A stretch of 40,396 nt of DNA from an uncultured Veillonellaceae bacterium (GTDB taxonomy: Bacteria; Bacillota; Negativicutes; Selenomonadales; Selenomonadaceae): assembly GCA_900316275.1 (NCBI GenBank), contig ONCF01000033.1, forward strand, positions 1 through 40,396, read 5' to 3'. Shown one piece after another: positions 8,930 to 17,662 of this stretch (positions are counted from its first letter, which is position 1; each line of letters opens with the position of its first letter). A program made the position numbers and the translations under genes. The notes beneath the pieces are model-generated. The model had not been told where the DNA came from, did no database searches, and worked only from the letters and a program-made list of their open reading frames with translations.

Positions 8930-9463
8930 GTGAAGCAAATGCAGACTGCAGCGGCAGATTTGTGTGTGGGTTTCCCACCCAGTGTAGATGAGAGTTGCCG
9001 TGTGCTGATTCTCGGCTCGATGCCCAGCGTGCGCTCGCTGGCTGCGCAGCAGTACTACGCGCACCCGCAGAATCGCTTTTGGCCCCTAATGACGCAACTG
9101 CTGACGGGCCAGACGGAACCACCAGCTGACTACAGTGCGCGGCTGCACATGCTGCTTGCGCACCACATCGCCCTTTGGGACGCCATCGCGACTTGCGAGC
9201 GGCAGGGCAGCCTGGACACGGCCATCCACGCAGTCGTGGGCAACGACTTTACGCAGTTCCTGGCGCAGTACCCGCAGATTCGCACGATTCTCTGTAACGG
9301 CACGAAGTCCTACCAGTGTTTCTGCCGCTACAACAAATCCCTGCTCACGCGTTCCGACCTGACCATCCGCCACATGCCCTCCACGAGCCCTGCCAACGCC
9401 CGCTGGCGCCTGCCTATGCTGGTAGAGGCGTGGGGCGAGGCGCTGGCAGGGCGCGTTGATTAA
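8930..9463 (+). CDS. DNA-deoxyinosine / mismatch uracil-DNA glycosylase family protein
   Basis: This 177-residue protein belongs to the uracil-DNA glycosylase superfamily and most resembles the hypoxanthine (deoxyinosine) DNA glycosylase branch. It would cut deaminated bases out of DNA as the first step of base excision repair. Visible motifs are VLILGSMPSVRSLAAQQYYAHPQNRFW near the N-terminus, where GSMPS is the water-activating loop and YYAHPQNRFW the base-recognition segment, and a C-terminal MPSTSPANAR matching the family's SPAN-type DNA-binding loop. The start is GTG 8930, 7 bases after AAAGGGGTGA. It stands alone with its own promoter and interrupts the usual dnaJ-prmA adjacency. Whether its substrate is hypoxanthine or uracil cannot be told. 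Confidence 0.85.
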   Translation: MKQMQTAAADLCVGFPPSVDESCRVLILGSMPSVRSLAAQQYYAHPQNRFWPLMTQLLTGQTEPPADYSARLHMLLAHHIALWDAIATCERQGSLDTAIHAVVGNDFTQFLAQYPQIRTILCNGTKSYQCFCRYNKSLLTRSDLTIRHMPSTSPANARWRLPMLVEAWGEALAGRVD

Positions 9464-9558
9464 ATTTTGTGCGTATGTAAAATTTACATAAAGTGTGGAT
9501 TATAGAAGTCGCGGCTCTGAATCGCCGCGCTGTTTGTTTGCGGTCAACTAATTATGCG

Positions 9559-9588
9559 TTTACGTTTATGCGGCACATGTGCTATAAT
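9559..9588 (+). promoter_or_regulatory. Promoter of the ATPase-nuclease gene
   Basis: A perfect TATAAT at 9583-9588 lies 18 bases after TTTACG (9559-9564). The surrounding 9464-9640 is clearly more AT-rich than the neighbouring genes. Confidence 0.6.
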
Positions 9589-9642
9589 TTACTCCATAGA
9601 ACTTTAGTAAAGTATCTTGGAGTAAAAAGAGGAGGTGGGGTT

Positions 9643-11040
9643 ATGCAATTTGTGGGACGCGCGCGGGAATTGGCGCGTCTAAAGCAGTGCTATGCGACGG
9701 CGCAGCAGGAGGCAGTGCTCATTTATGGGCGGCGGCGTATCGGCAAGAGCGAGTTGATTAAGTATTTTCTGCAGCGGGTAGATGGCGCGGGCGTTTACTA
9801 TGAGTGCAAGCAGACGACGGAGCAGGATAACGTCGCGAGCCTAGCGCAGGTGTGGGCTGAGCAGCAGCATTTGCCGCCGTTGGCTTTTGCGGGCATTGAG
9901 GCCTTGCTGACGTATTTCTTCGAGCAGGCACAGCAGCAGAAATTGATTCTGGTGTTGGACGAGTATCCCTACCTACGGCAGACGGTCAAGGGGATGGACA
10001 GCATTTTGCAGACGCTGCTCGATAAGTATGCTGCACGCTCACAGTTGAAGCTCATTCTTTGCGGTTCGTTCGTGGAGACCATGCAGGCGCTACTCATGGC
10101 ACACAATCCGCTGTACGGGCGTATCACGCTCACGCTGAATCTGCAGCCCATGGATTATTACGAGGCGGCAGCTTTCTATCCAAACTGCTCGCTGGCGGAC
10201 AGGGTGCGGCTGTACAGCGTCTTTGGTGGCGTGCCGTACTACAACCGGCTGATTGACGACACGCGCAGTGTGCGTGACAATATCCTGACGCTGCTGGTCA
10301 CGCCCGGGGCACGGCTGGAGAACGAAATCTTGCTTTACCTGCAGGGGGAACTCGCGCGTTTTAACAATGCCAATGCGGCCTTTGTGGCTATGACGCAGGG
10401 CTTTTCGCGCTTCAATGATATTTTGGCACAGTCTCACTTGGCGAGCGCCCAGGCGTTGACGGACGTGCTGAAGCGTCTCATGCTGATGGGTGTGGTACGC
10501 AAGGAGGCGCCTATCAATGACCAGCACAACCGCAAAAAGGCGGGCTATTTTATCAGCGACCCGCTGTCGGCCTTTTTCTACCGCTACCTTTTCCGCTATG
10601 CCTCGCAGCGGCAGGTCATGTTGCCGGAGGCGTTCTTTGCACGCTATATTGCCGAGGATTTTTCGCAGGCGTATGTGCCGCGGGCGTTTGAGCAAATCTG
10701 TCGCCAGTTCCTTGTGCGGCAGAATCTGCGGGGCGTGTTGCCCAAGCCTTTTGAGCAGATTGGCAAATATTACTACGATATGCCGCAGGAACATCGTAAC
10801 GGCGAGTTCGATGTGGTGACGCAGAACGCGCAGGGGTATACGTTTTACGAGGCTAAGTTCCGTGACCAGCCTATCACCTCGGCCATGATAGAGACGGAAA
10901 TCCAGCAGGTCAACGCAACGGGCCTGCAATGTCAGCAATACGGCTTCTTCTCCCGCAGCGGCTTCGACCTGTCGGAACCTTTGCGGCCGGATGTTGTGAC
11001 TTATACGTTGCAAGATATGTATAAAGTGTCATATAGCTGA
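9643..11040 (+). CDS. AAA-type ATPase with C-terminal nuclease-like domain (DUF234 family)
   Basis: The 465-residue protein fits the archaeal-type ATPase family with a C-terminal DUF234 domain. The Walker A motif GRRRIGKS is at residues 29-36 and Walker B LILVLDEYPYL at about 101-111. Near residues 383-405 the pattern EFDVV...YEAKF is that of a PD-(D/E)XK nuclease fold, with D390, E403 and K405 as candidate catalytic residues. The biological role of this family is not known. The frame is open upstream to 9493, but ATG 9643 follows AGGAGGTGGG at the right distance. It has its own promoter and no partner gene. Codon choice is less uniformly GC-ending than in its neighbours, which hints at acquisition by transfer. 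Confidence 0.85.
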   Translation: MQFVGRARELARLKQCYATAQQEAVLIYGRRRIGKSELIKYFLQRVDGAGVYYECKQTTEQDNVASLAQVWAEQQHLPPLAFAGIEALLTYFFEQAQQQKLILVLDEYPYLRQTVKGMDSILQTLLDKYAARSQLKLILCGSFVETMQALLMAHNPLYGRITLTLNLQPMDYYEAAAFYPNCSLADRVRLYSVFGGVPYYNRLIDDTRSVRDNILTLLVTPGARLENEILLYLQGELARFNNANAAFVAMTQGFSRFNDILAQSHLASAQALTDVLKRLMLMGVVRKEAPINDQHNRKKAGYFISDPLSAFFYRYLFRYASQRQVMLPEAFFARYIAEDFSQAYVPRAFEQICRQFLVRQNLRGVLPKPFEQIGKYYYDMPQEHRNGEFDVVTQNAQGYTFYEAKFRDQPITSAMIETEIQQVNATGLQCQQYGFFSRSGFDLSEPLRPDVVTYTLQDMYKVSYS

Positions 11041-11213
11041 GATTTCCGTATTCCTCTTGGGAATATACGCAATGGGTGAGACGTTATAAGCAGTTAAAAC
11101 CGAACGCGTGGCGGGAAAATTCCTGTGAATGGGTAAATCATCTTTGTCATTAACCGTGTTAGAGAGTTCCTAGGCAGAAAAAACGCGATGCTTTTTAAAG
11201 GAGACACTTAGGG
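11041..11213. other. Intergenic stretch, no gene recognised
   Basis: No open frame with a ribosome-binding site and no known RNA family was recognised here. The stretch is mixed in composition and ends at the terminator at 11214-11242. It could be the 3' untranslated region of the ATPase gene or hold a small RNA. Confidence 0.4.
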
Positions 11214-11242
11214 GTCGTGGCCGAGGTTGGTCGCGGCTTTTT
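11214..11242 (+). terminator. Terminator upstream of prmA
   Basis: GTCGTGGCC pairs with GGTCGCGGC over 9 positions including G-U pairs, around the loop GAGGTT, and runs into TTTTT. It probably ends read-through from the ATPase gene or a short transcript from the intergenic region. Confidence 0.65.
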
Positions 11243-11243
11243 C

Positions 11244-11272
11244 TTGTGTTTTTATTGCTGGCAACGTATAAT
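11244..11272 (+). promoter_or_regulatory. Sigma-A promoter of prmA
   Basis: TTGTGT (11244-11249) and a perfect TATAAT (11267-11272) are separated by 17 bases. It lies just downstream of a terminator and about 35 bases upstream of the prmA start. Confidence 0.65.
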
Positions 11273-11307
11273 GATTGGGCTGAGAATAGTGAAGGGAGTG
11301 ACGCTTT

Positions 11308-12309
11308 GTGAAGTGGGCGGAGGTTTCTGTAGTGGTCGCGCGGCCGGCGGTGGATATTGTGGCGCAGATTTTTGACCAGCTCGGCGCGGGCGGCGTGGTG
11401 ATAGAGGACCCAGAGGAGGTCAACGCCTGCATCGACGCAGGGCTGTGGGACTTCGAGGATATCCCGCGCACGGCGGGCGGTGAGAACGTGACGGTCAAGG
11501 CGTATCTGCCGGCGGACGAGTCGCTGGACGGGCGGCTGGAGCGGCTACGTGTGCGTATCGCGCGCATGCAGGCGGTCGACGGGCTGGAGAACGGGCCGTG
11601 CACGATTGACTGGCAGCTGGTGCAGGATGAGGATTGGGCCGATAACTGGAAACAGTATTTCCACGTGGACAAGGTCGGCGAGCACATCGTTATCCAGCCG
11701 AGCTGGGAGGCGTATACGCCGCAGGCTGGCGACATCGTGCTGAAACTCGACCCCGGGGCGGCGTTCGGCACGGGCACGCATCCGACGACGGCCATGTGCC
11801 TGCGCGCGCTGGAGCGGCTTGTGCAGCCGGGCGCGCGTGTCTTTGATGTGGGCACGGGCTCGGGCGTGCTGGCCATCGCGGCGGCGAAGCTCGGCGCGGG
11901 CACCGTCGTGGCCTGTGACTACGACCAACTGGCTGTCACGGTGGCGAAGGAAAATATCGCGGCCAATGGTGTGCAGGCACAGGTGCAGACGGGCGTGAGT
12001 GACCTGCTGCAGAACTTTAGCGGGCAGGCGGAGCTCATCATCGCCAACATCATCGCGGATATCGTCATCCGTCTGCTGGATGAGCTCGACGCGCATCTGG
12101 CGCCGGGCGGGCAGCTGCTGGCCTCGGGCATCATCGACGAGCGCGAGGCTGATGTACGCGCGGCTGTAACGGCGCACGGCCTGCAGGTGGCGGAGGCGTG
12201 GCACGACCACGGCTGGGTGGCGCTGCTGATTACGCGGGCGACGCAACATGAGGCGTGTGCTGCAAGCGCAAAGGCAGACGCGTATAACCCGCAAGGAGAG
12301 CAGGCATGA
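11308..12309 (+). CDS. prmA: Ribosomal protein L11 methyltransferase
   Basis: PrmA methylates ribosomal protein L11 using SAM. The 333-residue protein has the N-terminal substrate domain (WAEVSVVVARPAVDIVAQIF, then EDWADNWKQYF) and a class I methyltransferase domain. The latter carries the PrmA signature DPGAAFGTGTHPTT, the SAM loop VFDVGTGSGVLAIAAAKLGA and the catalytic-site stretch IIANIIADI. It starts at GTG 11308 after GAAGGGAGTGA. It is slightly longer than most PrmA proteins because of a C-terminal extension rich in Ala. The stop overlaps the rsmE start by 4 bases (ATGA), so the two are translationally coupled. Confidence 0.95.
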   Translation: MKWAEVSVVVARPAVDIVAQIFDQLGAGGVVIEDPEEVNACIDAGLWDFEDIPRTAGGENVTVKAYLPADESLDGRLERLRVRIARMQAVDGLENGPCTIDWQLVQDEDWADNWKQYFHVDKVGEHIVIQPSWEAYTPQAGDIVLKLDPGAAFGTGTHPTTAMCLRALERLVQPGARVFDVGTGSGVLAIAAAKLGAGTVVACDYDQLAVTVAKENIAANGVQAQVQTGVSDLLQNFSGQAELIIANIIADIVIRLLDELDAHLAPGGQLLASGIIDEREADVRAAVTAHGLQVAEAWHDHGWVALLITRATQHEACAASAKADAYNPQGEQA

Positions 12310-13067
12310 GGCGGCTGTTTTACCGCGGTCTGCTCGCGGATACAATAGAAATCACGGGCGAGGATGCGCACCATCTCATGCATGTCATGCGCGCGAAGCC
12401 GGGGCAGGAGGTCACGGTGGTCGACGACGCGGGACAGGCGGCGCGCATGGCCATGACGGCCTTTTCGGCCACGGCGGTGACGCTCACGCTCATTGAGCGG
12501 CTGGACGCGGATACAGAGCCGCCCATCGACATCACGCTCGCGCCGTGTCTGCTCAAGGGCGATAAAATGGAGTTCGTCGTGCAAAAGGCGGTGGAGCTCG
12601 GCGCGACGCGCGTCGTGCCGCTCAAGAGTCAGAACTGCGTCGTGCGCTACGAGGCGAAAAAGGCCGCACAGCGCCAGCAACGCTGGCAGAAAATCGCCGA
12701 TGAGGCATGCAAGCAGTGCGGGCGCACGAGCCTCATTGAGGTGGCGCCTATCGCGGAGCTGCAGGCGTTCGTGTCGACGGTGCCAGAGGGCGCGTGCTTG
12801 CTGTTCTGCTACGAAAACGAGACGCAGCAGGGCATCAAGCGGGTGCTGCGGCAGGCGGCGGCCATGGGTGTGCAAACGTTTATCCTGCTCATCGGACCTG
12901 AGGGCGGCTTTACGCTCGCCGAGGCGGCGGCTATCGAGCAGGCGGGTGGCCACAGCGTGACGCTGGGCCCGCGCATTTTGCGCGCGGAGACGGCGGCCGT
13001 GGCGGCGCTTACGGTCGTGCAGTATGAAAACGGAGACTTGGGAAGCAACGACCAACGAAGTTGGTGA
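12306..13067 (+). CDS. rsmE: 16S rRNA m3U1498 methyltransferase
   Basis: RsmE methylates N3 of U1498 in 16S rRNA. The 253-residue protein has an N-terminal PUA-like domain (GEDAHHLMHVMRAKPGQ) and a SPOUT trefoil-knot domain with KAVELGATRVVPLKS, LLIGPEGGFTLAEA and LGPRILRAETAAVAAL, which form the SAM-binding knot. It overlaps prmA by 4 bases and is followed 30 bases later by mtaB, so prmA-rsmE-mtaB form one operon, as in other Firmicutes. Confidence 0.95.
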   Translation: MRRLFYRGLLADTIEITGEDAHHLMHVMRAKPGQEVTVVDDAGQAARMAMTAFSATAVTLTLIERLDADTEPPIDITLAPCLLKGDKMEFVVQKAVELGATRVVPLKSQNCVVRYEAKKAAQRQQRWQKIADEACKQCGRTSLIEVAPIAELQAFVSTVPEGACLLFCYENETQQGIKRVLRQAAAMGVQTFILLIGPEGGFTLAEAAAIEQAGGHSVTLGPRILRAETAAVAALTVVQYENGDLGSNDQRSW

Positions 13068-13097
13068 AGCGTGCTTTCCGCAAGGAGGAATAATAAC

Positions 13098-14399
13098 GTG
13101 CCAAGAGTAGCACTGGCCACGCTGGGCTGCAAGGTCAATCAGTTCGAGACGGAGTCGATGGAGGGGCTGTTCAAGCAGGCGGGCTATGAGATTGTGCCCT
13201 TTGAGCAGGTGGCGGATGTCTATGTCATCAACACCTGCTCGGTCACGAGCATGAGCGACCGCAAATCGCGTCAGATGGTACGCCGCGCGCAGCACGCGAA
13301 CCCGCAGGCCATCATCGCGGTCTGCGGCTGCTATGCGCAGGTCTCGCCAGACGACGTCAAGGCTATCGAAGGCGTGCGCGTCGTGCTGGGCACGAAGGAG
13401 CGGGCTCATATCGTCGACTACGTGGAGCAGGCCGCGCGTGAGGCGGGCAAGGTGCTCGACGAGGTCGGCGACATCATGCAGACGCACACGTTCGAGGATA
13501 TCCCGCTTTACGATATGCCGCAGCGTACGCGCGCGTTTTTGAAAATCGAGGACGGCTGCGAGAATTTCTGCTCGTACTGCATTATCCCCTACGCGCGCGG
13601 TCCCGTGAAGTCGCGCCAGCCGGCGGCCGTGCGTCGCGAGGCGGAGAAACTCGTGGCGGCGGGGTTCAAGGAAATCGTGCTCACGGGCATCCATCTCGGC
13701 GCCTACGGGCGCGACCTCCAGGAGGACGTGCAGCTCGTTGATGCCTGCCGCGCCGTGCTCGCGGTACCGGGCCTGCGGCGGCTGCGCCTCGGCTCACTGG
13801 AGTCGCTTGAGCTCTCGCCGGAGCTCTTTGCGCTCATCCGGGAGGATAAACGCTTCTGTCCGCATCTGCATCTGCCGTTGCAGGCCGGTTCGGATGCCAT
13901 TTTAAAGGCCATGAACCGTCACTACGACACGGCGGAGTTCGCGCGGCTCATTCAGCACGTGGAGCAGGAGGTGCCGGGCATCGCGGTCTCGACGGACATC
14001 ATCGTCGGTTTCCCCGGCGAGACGGAGGCGCTGTTTCAGGAGAGCCTCGACTTCGTAGCACGCATGAATTTCGCGCGCATGCACGTGTTCCCGTATTCAC
14101 GTCGCGCGGGTACGCCGGCGGCTGCGCGCACGGACCAGGTGCCCGAGCCCGTGAAAAAGGAGCGCGTGCACCGCATGCAGGCGCTGGCCGCGCGCAAGAG
14201 CGAGGCGTTCCACCGGCAGTTCCTCGGCCGGACCATGGACGTGCTGTTCGAGACGACGACGGACGGCATCACGGACGGCCTGACCAACAACTACGTGCGC
14301 GTTTATACCGACCACCCGGTCACCAGCGGGGAAATTTATGCGGTAAAAATGGAAAAACTTTATCGCGATGGTGTTTGGGGGCAGGTATTAGCCGATTGA
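13098..14399 (+). CDS. mtaB: tRNA threonylcarbamoyladenosine methylthiotransferase MtaB
   Basis: MtaB converts t6A to ms2t6A at position 37 of tRNAs reading ANN codons. The 433-residue protein has an N-terminal UPF0004 domain with three cluster cysteines (LGCKVNQFE, INTCSVTSMSDRKSRQ, VCGCYAQ). A radical SAM core follows with the triad in GCENFCSYCIIPYARG, and a C-terminal TRAM domain ends in GEIYAVKMEKLYRDGVWG. The frame opens at 13071, but GTG 13098 is preceded by AGGAGGA and gives the family start PRVALATLGCKVNQ. The distance of 30 bases from rsmE supports co-transcription. Confidence 0.95.
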   Translation: MPRVALATLGCKVNQFETESMEGLFKQAGYEIVPFEQVADVYVINTCSVTSMSDRKSRQMVRRAQHANPQAIIAVCGCYAQVSPDDVKAIEGVRVVLGTKERAHIVDYVEQAAREAGKVLDEVGDIMQTHTFEDIPLYDMPQRTRAFLKIEDGCENFCSYCIIPYARGPVKSRQPAAVRREAEKLVAAGFKEIVLTGIHLGAYGRDLQEDVQLVDACRAVLAVPGLRRLRLGSLESLELSPELFALIREDKRFCPHLHLPLQAGSDAILKAMNRHYDTAEFARLIQHVEQEVPGIAVSTDIIVGFPGETEALFQESLDFVARMNFARMHVFPYSRRAGTPAAARTDQVPEPVKKERVHRMQALAARKSEAFHRQFLGRTMDVLFETTTDGITDGLTNNYVRVYTDHPVTSGEIYAVKMEKLYRDGVWGQVLAD

Positions 14400-14465
14400 T
14401 GGCGAATAGTATAGGAGTCGGGATAAAAATCCCGCCAATCCACAGACTCAAAGGAGGTGTTTTCG

Positions 14466-14813
14466 ATGGCAGATTGCATCTTTTGCAAAATTGCGCAGCA
14501 TGAGATCCCGTCCAGCATTGTCTACGAGGACGAGCAGTGCGTGGCGTTCAAGGATCTCGAGCCGCAGGCGCCGGTGCATGTGCTCGTTATCCCGAAGAAG
14601 CATGTGGAGAGCGTGCTCGCGCTGACGGATGCGGACCGCGCGCTCGTGGCGCACATCCTCGTGGATGTCGTGCCGCAGCTGGCACGTGAGCTCGGCGTCG
14701 CCGAGAAAGGCTTCCGCGTCGTGGCCAATACGGGCGACGAGGGCGGCCAGAGCGTCAAGCATCTGCATTTCCATCTCCTGGGAGGCCGTTCCCTGCAGTG
14801 GCCACCGGGCTGA
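14466..14813 (+). CDS. HIT family nucleotide-binding protein
   Basis: This 115-residue histidine-triad protein is of the HinT type, which hydrolyse nucleoside phosphoramidates such as AMP-lysine. The triad is HLHFHLLGGR near the C-terminus. The N-terminal CIFCKIAQHEIP carries the usual zinc-type cysteines and the body includes PVHVLVIPKKHVESV. The start ATG 14466 sits 8 bases after AAGGAGGT; the upstream in-frame GTG lies inside that site. It is 66 bases after mtaB, with a small CGGGAT / ATCCCG stem (14419-14434) in the gap. The physiological substrate is unknown. Confidence 0.93.
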   Translation: MADCIFCKIAQHEIPSSIVYEDEQCVAFKDLEPQAPVHVLVIPKKHVESVLALTDADRALVAHILVDVVPQLARELGVAEKGFRVVANTGDEGGQSVKHLHFHLLGGRSLQWPPG

Positions 14814-14832
14814 GTGCAGCGACGGAATTGTG

Positions 14833-14861
14833 TTGACATGACTGGGCCGTTGCGTTATAAT
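14833..14861 (+). promoter_or_regulatory. Consensus sigma-A promoter of rpsU
   Basis: Perfect TTGACA (14833-14838), 17-base spacer, perfect TATAAT (14856-14861). This is the only promoter in the window with both boxes identical to consensus, as suits a ribosomal protein gene. Confidence 0.9.
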
Positions 14862-14919
14862 GTTGTGGTGTAGTTATGAAACACAAACTCCCAAAACAGT
14901 GGAGGGGGGGAAACAATAG

Positions 14920-15102
14920 ATGGCAAACGAAATCAAAGTCGGCAAGAACGAGTCTATCGACAGCGCTCTGCGCCGCTTTAAGCGCATGTCCCAGAAAGCT
15001 GGTACGCTGGCTGAGGTCAGAAAACGTGAGCACTACGAAAAACCGAGCGTTCGCCGTAAGAAAAAGTCTGAGGCAGCTCGTAAACGCAAGTTCAGAGGCT
15101 GA
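14920..15102 (+). CDS. rpsU: 30S ribosomal protein S21
   Basis: S21 is a very basic 60-residue protein of the small-subunit platform that helps base-pairing with the Shine-Dalgarno sequence. It shows [19 protein letters not shown] and ends in [13 protein letters not shown], as in other Firmicutes S21 proteins. It starts at ATG 14920 behind a GGAGGGGGG ribosome-binding site. It has a perfect consensus promoter and a terminator 10 bases after the stop, so it can be made as a separate short transcript, with some read-through into yqeY. Confidence 0.97.
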   Translation: MANEIKVGKNESIDSALRRFKRMSQKAGTLAEVRKREHYEKPSVRRKKKSEAARKRKFRG

Positions 15103-15112
15103 TTAAAGCAGG

Positions 15113-15148
15113 GCGCCTGCGAGTCGCAAGATTCGCGGGTGCTTTTTT
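15113..15148 (+). terminator. Terminator after rpsU
   Basis: GCGCCTGCGAG pairs with TTCGCGGGTGC including G-U pairs, followed by TTTTTT. It lies between rpsU and yqeY. Confidence 0.8.
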
Positions 15149-15172
15149 GCATCATGTAGAGGAGGTAAAAAG

Positions 15173-15619
15173 ATGTCTATCAAAGAACAGTTGACGGCTG
15201 ATATGAAAGAGGCCATGAAAGCCCACGACAAGGACCGTCTGGCGGTCATCCGCCTCGCGCGCGGCGCCGTGCGGCAGGCCGAAATCGACGGTGGCCATAC
15301 GGAGCTCGATGACGAGGGCGTCATCGGCGTGCTGAGCAAAGAGGTCAAGATGCGTCGTGACTCGCTGGAGGAGTTCCAGAAGGGCGGCCGCGAGGATCTC
15401 GTGGCCAAGACGCAGGCCGAAATCGATGTGCTCATGCACTACCTGCCGGCGCAGCTCTCCGAGGACGAGGTGAAGAAGCTCGTGGCGGATGCGGTGGCCC
15501 AGACGGGCGCACAGACGCAGAAGGATATGGGCAAGGTCATGGGCTTGCTCATGCCGAAGGTCAAAGGCCGTGCCGATGGCAAAATGGTCAACACGCTCGT
15601 GCGCAGTATGCTGCATTGA
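15173..15619 (+). CDS. yqeY: GatB/YqeY domain protein
   Basis: This 148-residue protein is a stand-alone version of the C-terminal tRNA-binding domain of the amidotransferase subunit GatB. Features are SIKEQLTADMKEAMKAHDK at the start, RLARGAVRQAEID, VLMHYLPAQLSEDEVKKLV and GRADGKMVNTLVRSML at the end. Its function is not established; the link to tRNA is by family. It starts at ATG 15173 behind GAGGAGGT. Its place directly after rpsU is conserved across Firmicutes. Confidence 0.94.
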   Translation: MSIKEQLTADMKEAMKAHDKDRLAVIRLARGAVRQAEIDGGHTELDDEGVIGVLSKEVKMRRDSLEEFQKGGREDLVAKTQAEIDVLMHYLPAQLSEDEVKKLVADAVAQTGAQTQKDMGKVMGLLMPKVKGRADGKMVNTLVRSMLH

Positions 15620-15787
15620 GCGGGGCAAACACAATGAATCAGGAGCTCGCGCAGGCGGGCTCTTTTGGTCTGCAAAATTTTTAGGGAAAACTGTAAGTTC
15701 TTTAGCTTTTACCGACAAAGCGCGGTGTAATCGAGGAAAATGCTTTATAATTATGTAGGATAAAACGGTAAATCAGGAGGCGACATT

Positions 15788-17515
15788 ATGAATTGGTTGA
15801 GCAATGTCCGCATGGCATACAAGATACTATGTCTCGTCGTGGTGGCGGCACTGGGGCTGGCAGCCGTATCTTTTACGGGCTTTTCATCCCTGCAGAAGTC
15901 GCAGGATGATGTGACGAAAGTGGTCAATGTGTATCTGCCCGCGCGGCAGCAGCTCGCGGACAACGAGCTGAACATGCGTAAGATGCAGTCAGCCATGCTG
16001 GAGGCTATCGCGACCTCCGACCCCTCACGGCATCAGAAGATGCACAACGACATCGAGGACAAATACAAGCAGGACTACGGCACGGCCTGGACGAAATACA
16101 AGGAACTGCTCGGCGACCAGCCGGCGACGCAGGAGCTTATCAAAAAGACCGAAGCCGACTGGAAAAACTATCATGATACGTCATTGGCCGTTGTTGACCT
16201 GACCATCAAGGGACAGATTCCCGAGGCCAGCAAGCTGTACGGCGATAAGGGCATCAAGACACTGAATGCGCTGAAGAACGACCTCGCGGATTTGAAGGCG
16301 AACTGCGACGAGATTGCGGCGCAGACGAACGCGGAAAATGACGCGGCGGCCGCACGCTCGAAGACGATTATGACGGTCATCTCCATCGTCGCCTTTATCG
16401 TGCTGTTCCTCGCGCAGGGCTATATCACGCACGAAATCACGGGCGAGCTGAAACGCATGATGGCGGCCTGCGAGTCCATGAAGGACGGTGATTTCCGCAA
16501 TCACGGCGATAGCTCGGGCAGCGGGCGCGGTGACGAGTTCGGCCGCATGTGGCGCGCGTTGAACGGTGTGCGCGTGAACCTGAGCAAGCTCATGGGCACG
16601 TTCCACGAGGGGGCGGAGCAGCTCGCGGCGGCCTCGGAGGAACTCACGGCGACCTCGGAGCAGGCGGCGCACGACGTCGAGCAGATGGCGGGCTCGCTGG
16701 AGACGACGGCGGCGGCCATCACGCAGCAGCAGGCCTCCGTGGCCGACAGCACGCAGGCCATGGGCCAGGTGGCGGACAGTATCAACCATATCCAGCATAA
16801 CGCCGATCAGGTGGCACACAACTCGCGTCAGGCCTCGGAGCGCGCCGACGGTGGCAACCAGGCCGTCGACACGGCTGTACGGCAGATGCGGGATGTCGAG
16901 GGCACGGTCAGCACATCGGCGGATATCGTGGGCAAGCTGGGCGAACGTTCACAGGAAATCGGCCAGATTGTCGATACGATTACGGAGATTGCCGACCAGA
17001 CGAACCTGCTGGCGCTGAACGCGGCCATCGAGGCCGCACGCGCCGGGGAGGCGGGCCGCGGCTTTGCCGTGGTCGCTGACGAGGTACGCAAGCTTGCCGA
17101 GGCCTCGCAACAGGCCGCGGGCCGCATCGCGAGCCTGATTCAGAGTATTCAGGCCGATACGACGGCAGCCGTTGACTCCATGCAGGCTGGTCGCACGCAG
17201 GTGGCCGAGGGCGCACAGGCCGTCGAGAGCCTCAAGGAGACGTTCCGCGAGATTACGACGCTCGTCGAGCAGACTTCGGCGCAGATGCAGGAGATTGCGG
17301 CCTCCATCGCGGGTGTCTCGCAGGACACCGACGCCGTGCAGCGTAATATCAAGGAGCTCGATATCAGCAGCCAGCAGATTGCGCAGGATATGGAGGGCGT
17401 GGCCTCCACGACGGAGGAGCGCAAGGCTTCGGCGCAGGAGATCGCCAAGGCCAGCAGCTCGCTCGCACAGCAGGCCCAGCGCATGCAGGAGGCACTGCTG
17501 GTGTTCAAGCTGTAA
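15788..17515 (+). CDS. Methyl-accepting chemotaxis protein
   Basis: The 575-residue transmembrane receptor has a first membrane helix at about residues 12-32 and a periplasmic four-helix-bundle-type sensor at about 33-190. The second membrane helix is at about 193-213, followed by a HAMP linker and a long coiled-coil signalling domain. The conserved hairpin tip runs over about residues 400-437 ([35 protein letters not shown]), where CheA and CheW bind. The ligand is unknown. ATG 15788 follows an AGGAGGCGA site. It stands alone between yqeY and nfeD, an insertion into an otherwise conserved gene order, and ends at a strong terminator. A TATAAT lies at 15746-15751 without a good -35 box. Confidence 0.93.
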   Translation: MNWLSNVRMAYKILCLVVVAALGLAAVSFTGFSSLQKSQDDVTKVVNVYLPARQQLADNELNMRKMQSAMLEAIATSDPSRHQKMHNDIEDKYKQDYGTAWTKYKELLGDQPATQELIKKTEADWKNYHDTSLAVVDLTIKGQIPEASKLYGDKGIKTLNALKNDLADLKANCDEIAAQTNAENDAAAARSKTIMTVISIVAFIVLFLAQGYITHEITGELKRMMAACESMKDGDFRNHGDSSGSGRGDEFGRMWRALNGVRVNLSKLMGTFHEGAEQLAAASEELTATSEQAAHDVEQMAGSLETTAAAITQQQASVADSTQAMGQVADSINHIQHNADQVAHNSRQASERADGGNQAVDTAVRQMRDVEGTVSTSADIVGKLGERSQEIGQIVDTITEIADQTNLLALNAAIEAARAGEAGRGFAVVADEVRKLAEASQQAAGRIASLIQSIQADTTAAVDSMQAGRTQVAEGAQAVESLKETFREITTLVEQTSAQMQEIAASIAGVSQDTDAVQRNIKELDISSQQIAQDMEGVASTTEERKASAQEIAKASSSLAQQAQRMQEALLVFKL

Positions 17516-17540
17516 AAGCATATTTTTGTGCTATTTTCGT

Positions 17541-17578
17541 ACAGGGATTGCCCGAACGGGCGGTCCCTGTATTTTATT
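17541..17578 (+). terminator. Terminator after the chemotaxis receptor
   Basis: ACAGGGA / TCCCTGT outer stem with inner GCCCG / GGGC pairing and a short loop, followed by ATTTTATT. Confidence 0.85.
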
Positions 17579-17662
17579 GCCGGTTCGGGTGCGGGCAGGC
17601 AGGATTTTGCCCCCTCCCCATGGAATGTATAAATATAAACATTGACGAAAGGAGGCAGTACT

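Noticed and set aside
11919-13694. 591-codon minus-strand frame across prmA, rsmE and mtaB
   Set aside because: It spans three well-supported genes on the other strand and shows only antisense composition.
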